This document shows, one piece after another, positions 5,882 through 8,477 of a DNA stretch of 8,477 nucleotides. The DNA comes from Dehalococcoidia bacterium (lineage in GTDB: Bacteria; Chloroflexota; Dehalococcoidia; UBA1151; UBA1328): positions 1 to 8,477 of the forward strand of contig JASLNQ010000081.1 of the NCBI GenBank assembly GCA_030745955.1, given 5' to 3'. Each line of letters begins with the position of its first letter. Within the stretch, counting starts at the first letter, position 1. The notes below the pieces were generated by a model that saw nothing but the letters and a program-made list of their open reading frames with translations, was not told the DNA's origin and did not search any database. The translations under genes were made by a program, and so were the position numbers.

Positions 5882-8279
5882 CGCCGGGACGTATGCCCAG
5901 CCGGAGCAGCGCCCAGGCAATTGCATACGCGGCAGCCGCGGCGAGCATGACGGCGGAATAGCCGCCCTCCAGTGCGATGAGCGCGGCGAGTATCGAGCCC
6001 ATCACCGAGGCGTACCCGTTGACTCCCCACAGCCACGGCACCAGCCCGTGCCCCGCGACTTCAACGGCGCGAATCCCCGCCGGGAACGGGATCCCCATGA
6101 GCAGGCCGATCGGCGCGATCGACACCACCGCCACCACAACGCGGGCGGCCAGCGGGAGCCCCAGTACAAGATCCATCGGAGGCAGAAATCCGAGCCCGTA
6201 CACCACCGCGAGAAACGCCAGGACAAGCGGAGACCAGTTTCGCAGCCGTCCAAGCCGACCCGACAAAATGCTCCCAAGCCCCGAAAACACAAGGACCGCG
6301 AACAGGACGATCCCGAACGAATAAGTCGGATAGTCGAGGAGCAGTATGAACCGTTGCATCAGTGGTAGTTCAATCCAGAGAAACGCCAGCCCCAGCATGA
6401 AAAAGTAGCCCAGCGAAGCCGGGTGGAGCACCCGGCCCCGACCATCGGGATGCGCGGCCGGGGTCGTTTTCACGAAGGCAAGCGGGAGAAGGATGAGCAC
6501 GCACGACACCACGATGGACACTCCGAGGAACAACAGGACGACGAGGAAACCTGCACCACCAAAGGGATCGAAAGTCTTCCCGATCTGGTCTACAGCATCG
6601 GGAAGCTGCCGCCACCTGAAAAAGTGGAAGAAGAACGGCCGGTCATCACCGAGGGGCTTCACATTGAACTGTGTGCCTGCATAAAAGTCGTCTCGCCGCG
6701 CCTCGTCCAGCAGTTCTGTGATTCCCCGGAAGTAGATCTCAACGGGCAGGACGAAGTACTGGTTCAACTCGTTTGGGCTGATACCCGGGAGGTAAGACAG
6801 GTCCATCTGCCGGGTGCGGGCGAAAGTCCGGAGGGCGTCCAGGTCCCGACCTTCGAACTCTTCGGTCCGAGCGAAAACTGTCAGCGTCTGCAATGTGCGC
6901 AACGCGGCAATCGCCCGTTCGGCGCTGACGTCCGGCCGATCGCTGAGGACCTCGACGACGGTGGCGACCATGCGCATCTCCTCACTCGGCGGGACCTGCA
7001 CCCAGCGCGTCGCGGCAAGGAGCCCATCGGGCGACATGTGGTCGAAATACGCGCTGAACGCATCGCTCGTGTAGACGTGGTTCTCGCTCAGGCTGAACGC
7101 GCCCGCACGGACCGGTCGGAACGAATCCGCCAGCGAGACGATCACAAGGTCGAACTTCCTATCCGATCGGTCCAGGTAACTGCGGGGATTGCCTGCCAGC
7201 ACTTCGAGAATTCCTGCGTCAATCTCAGGGCGGAATTGATCGCGCAACAGGTCCGCCACGATCGGGTTACCGGAAAGTGCGGTGATCGATCGGGCCCCGT
7301 GGTGAAGCGCCGTGAGGATGTCCAGTCCGCCGCCGGGCTCCACGACTAACACGTCGGGCGCAGAAACGATTTCGAACGCTGCGGCAACCGGTAAATACGC
7401 GGAGAACTCCGCTTCTTCCTTCGTTGACCGGCTTATGGTCGTCGCGTTGTCGGCGTCCACCGTCACGGCCCGCTGCGGGGGGATCGCTCCCGCGTAACTG
7501 AAGCTCAAACCCGGGGCCTGGTGCAGCGACCCGGATTCCACCACGTCGATACGGGAGAAGGCGTTCCGTTTAGTCACCTCAAGCTGCACACCCTCCTGCA
7601 GCAGCAACTGCGGGAGCGCCTTGTATGGAGAGACATCCAGCGTCACCGCGAGCGGGACAAGAACTCCGCTGACCACCAGTACGGCGACACCCGCACCAGC
7701 AACGGCGATGTTCGCCGTGGTCCTCCTGTAAATGAGCATCACAAGCGCAAACGCCCCCAGCACGGCAACTGCGAGGAGCGCGCCATTCGGTCCGGTGGAC
7801 GACGGTCCTCCCAGTGCAAACAAAGAGCCCGCACCTGCGCCCACCAGGCTGCTCCCGTAGATTCGGTCTACCCTGGCAGGATCGGCGACGAGCGCGCCAC
7901 CGAGGACGAGTCCTGCGAAAAAGAACGGCACTATCTGGACCACGTAAAAGGCCGTCATCCATCCGATCATCTCCCGGTCCACGATCAGCCGGTAGCTGTC
8001 GAACGGAATGGTGTTCATGGCCCAGTAGGCACCCAGGGCGGCCAGCGTGAACAGGAAGGCCGACAGCGGCAGCAGGATGCGCGTTCTCCGCAGCAAATAC
8101 TCCCTGCCGGCAAACAGGATGGTGCCGCTTGCGCCGAACCCCAGGAGCCCGAGGCTCACAGCAAGGAAAGCGAAGTGGTAGCCCTGGGCGACCGAGTAAA
8201 CGCGGGTCAGTGTTAGCTCGAAGAGCAACACCGCCGCCGAGACTGCGCCAATTCCCAGGTAACGCATTCGATCGATCAC
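5802..8279 (-). CDS. Multi-pass membrane protein with central spermidine-synthase-like (aminopropyltransferase-fold) domain
   Basis: This 825-residue protein has about seven N-terminal membrane segments (roughly residues 6-215), a soluble Rossmann domain (about 220-565), and about seven more membrane segments (about 570-795). A polar Arg/Thr/Pro-rich tail ends it. The soluble part resembles the spermidine synthase-like domain of large membrane proteins found in many environmental bacteria: EPGGGLDIL (314-322) is motif I, and SLSENHVYTSDAF with LLAATRW are typical of the group. Differences from true spermidine synthases are clear. The GGGDGG loop is GGGLDI, the acidic residue that holds the nucleoside ribose (usually VEIDP or VEINP) is replaced (ALSGNP, Ser336), and the DxxDP substrate motif is LADSFRP. 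Polyamine synthesis is therefore unlikely and the real function is unknown. The start is GTG 8279 or ATG 8267; neither has a strong ribosome site. The 3' end overlaps the convergent PIMT gene by 80 bp. Confidence 0.88.
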   Translation of the reverse strand: MIDRMRYLGIGAVSAAVLLFELTLTRVYSVAQGYHFAFLAVSLGLLGFGASGTILFAGREYLLRRTRILLPLSAFLFTLAALGAYWAMNTIPFDSYRLIVDREMIGWMTAFYVVQIVPFFFAGLVLGGALVADPARVDRIYGSSLVGAGAGSLFALGGPSSTGPNGALLAVAVLGAFALVMLIYRRTTANIAVAGAGVAVLVVSGVLVPLAVTLDVSPYKALPQLLLQEGVQLEVTKRNAFSRIDVVESGSLHQAPGLSFSYAGAIPPQRAVTVDADNATTISRSTKEEAEFSAYLPVAAAFEIVSAPDVLVVEPGGGLDILTALHHGARSITALSGNPIVADLLRDQFRPEIDAGILEVLAGNPRSYLDRSDRKFDLVIVSLADSFRPVRAGAFSLSENHVYTSDAFSAYFDHMSPDGLLAATRWVQVPPSEEMRMVATVVEVLSDRPDVSAERAIAALRTLQTLTVFARTEEFEGRDLDALRTFARTRQMDLSYLPGISPNELNQYFVLPVEIYFRGITELLDEARRDDFYAGTQFNVKPLGDDRPFFFHFFRWRQLPDAVDQIGKTFDPFGGAGFLVVLLFLGVSIVVSCVLILLPLAFVKTTPAAHPDGRGRVLHPASLGYFFMLGLAFLWIELPLMQRFILLLDYPTYSFGIVLFAVLVFSGLGSILSGRLGRLRNWSPLVLAFLAVVYGLGFLPPMDLVLGLPLAARVVVAVVSIAPIGLLMGIPFPAGIRAVEVAGHGLVPWLWGVNGYASVMGSILAALIALEGGYSAVMLAAAAAYAIAWALLRLGIRPGVTARERTARTAPLPGSTTPTGHHAAR

Positions 8280-8477
8280 TTCGCTGCGGGTGAAGATTGC
8301 ACCAAACTGTAGCAGCCCCGAGTTGCATACAAATGTGGTGCCACAGTGATATCGGGCAGACAGTCGATCAGCGCCGCGGCGTGTAAGGTACCTGCTCCGG
8401 CGCGCTTCACCCCAAAAATGCAGGTTGCAGACCTCCAGTGCGCGGGTTCCGGTCGCACTTGCCGGGGGTCTTCGATT
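8280..8477. other. Upstream region of the membrane aminopropyltransferase-like gene
   Basis: No gene is supported in these 198 bp. The minus-strand frame from 8458 to 8276 (60 codons) has no recognisable motif and overlaps the start of the membrane protein. On the minus strand, TTGTAT and TACAGT hexamers lie about 15 bp apart upstream of 8279, which is a weak promoter candidate with a short spacer. A 6-bp inverted repeat (AGTGCG/CGCACT, 8437-8459) has an 11-base loop and no T-run. Confidence 0.3.

Noticed and set aside
6423..7349. Plus-strand open frame (308 codons) within the membrane-protein gene
   Set aside because: It is antisense to well-defined membrane helices and the spermidine-synthase-like domain, with no domain of its own.
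7521..8216. Plus-strand open frame (231 codons) rich in His, Gln and Arg
   Set aside because: Low-complexity shadow of the hydrophobic N-terminal half of the membrane protein.
8276..8458. Small minus-strand frame (60 codons) upstream of the membrane protein
   Set aside because: It has no motif or clear ribosome site and overlaps the start of the real gene; probably chance.
8411..8477. Possible tRNA 3' portion at the right edge (GGGTTCC inside an inverted repeat)
   Set aside because: The loop does not fit the TTCRANY T-loop consensus, and no anticodon arm, acceptor pairing or CCA end could be assembled.

Overview
The window is GC-rich bacterial DNA (about 60% by eye). It carries six protein loci and no recognisable RNA gene, insertion sequence or CRISPR array. 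No marker gene fixes the taxon. A sulfatase-fold enzyme, a molybdenum hydroxylase, a MacB/FtsX-type permease, a GH51 arabinofuranosidase, and TTG and GTG starts would all suit an environmental Chloroflexota (SAR202/Dehalococcoidia-like) genome. That assignment is an inference only.

Layout, left to right. (1) 1-1226, minus: a sulfatase-family hydrolase of the alkaline-phosphatase superfamily, cut off by the window edge. It has Thr where sulfatases have the Cys/Ser that becomes formylglycine. (2) 1446-2681, minus: the C-terminal part of an FtsX/MacB-like ABC permease. (3) 2591-2932, minus: the first ~95 residues of a xanthine dehydrogenase-family molybdopterin-binding subunit. Its homology stops near 2648, where the permease sequence begins in another frame. 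Two gene remnants therefore abut at one breakpoint, either a genomic deletion/rearrangement or an assembly chimera. (4) 2929-3390, minus: an intact [2Fe-2S] subunit of the same Mo hydroxylase, coupled to (3) by a TTGA stop/start overlap. (5) 3489-4991, plus: a complete cytoplasmic GH51 alpha-L-arabinofuranosidase, divergent from (4), starting at a TTG behind an AGGAG site. (6) 5144-5881, plus: a protein-L-isoaspartate O-methyltransferase with a lipoprotein signal peptide. (7) 5802-8279, minus: an 825-residue multi-pass membrane protein with a central spermidine-synthase-like domain. It is convergent with (6), and their coding ends overlap by 80 bp.

The genes do not form one obvious pathway. 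The sulfatase-like enzyme and GH51 enzyme fit turnover of glycans or organic esters. The Mo hydroxylase would oxidise a heterocycle or aldehyde, but its catalytic subunit is broken here. The last two genes both encode class I methyltransferase-fold proteins tied to the membrane or cell envelope. The points most worth a second look are the Mo-hydroxylase/permease junction, the Thr active site of the sulfatase-like protein, the lipidated PIMT, and the membrane aminopropyltransferase-like protein with an altered SAM-binding motif.
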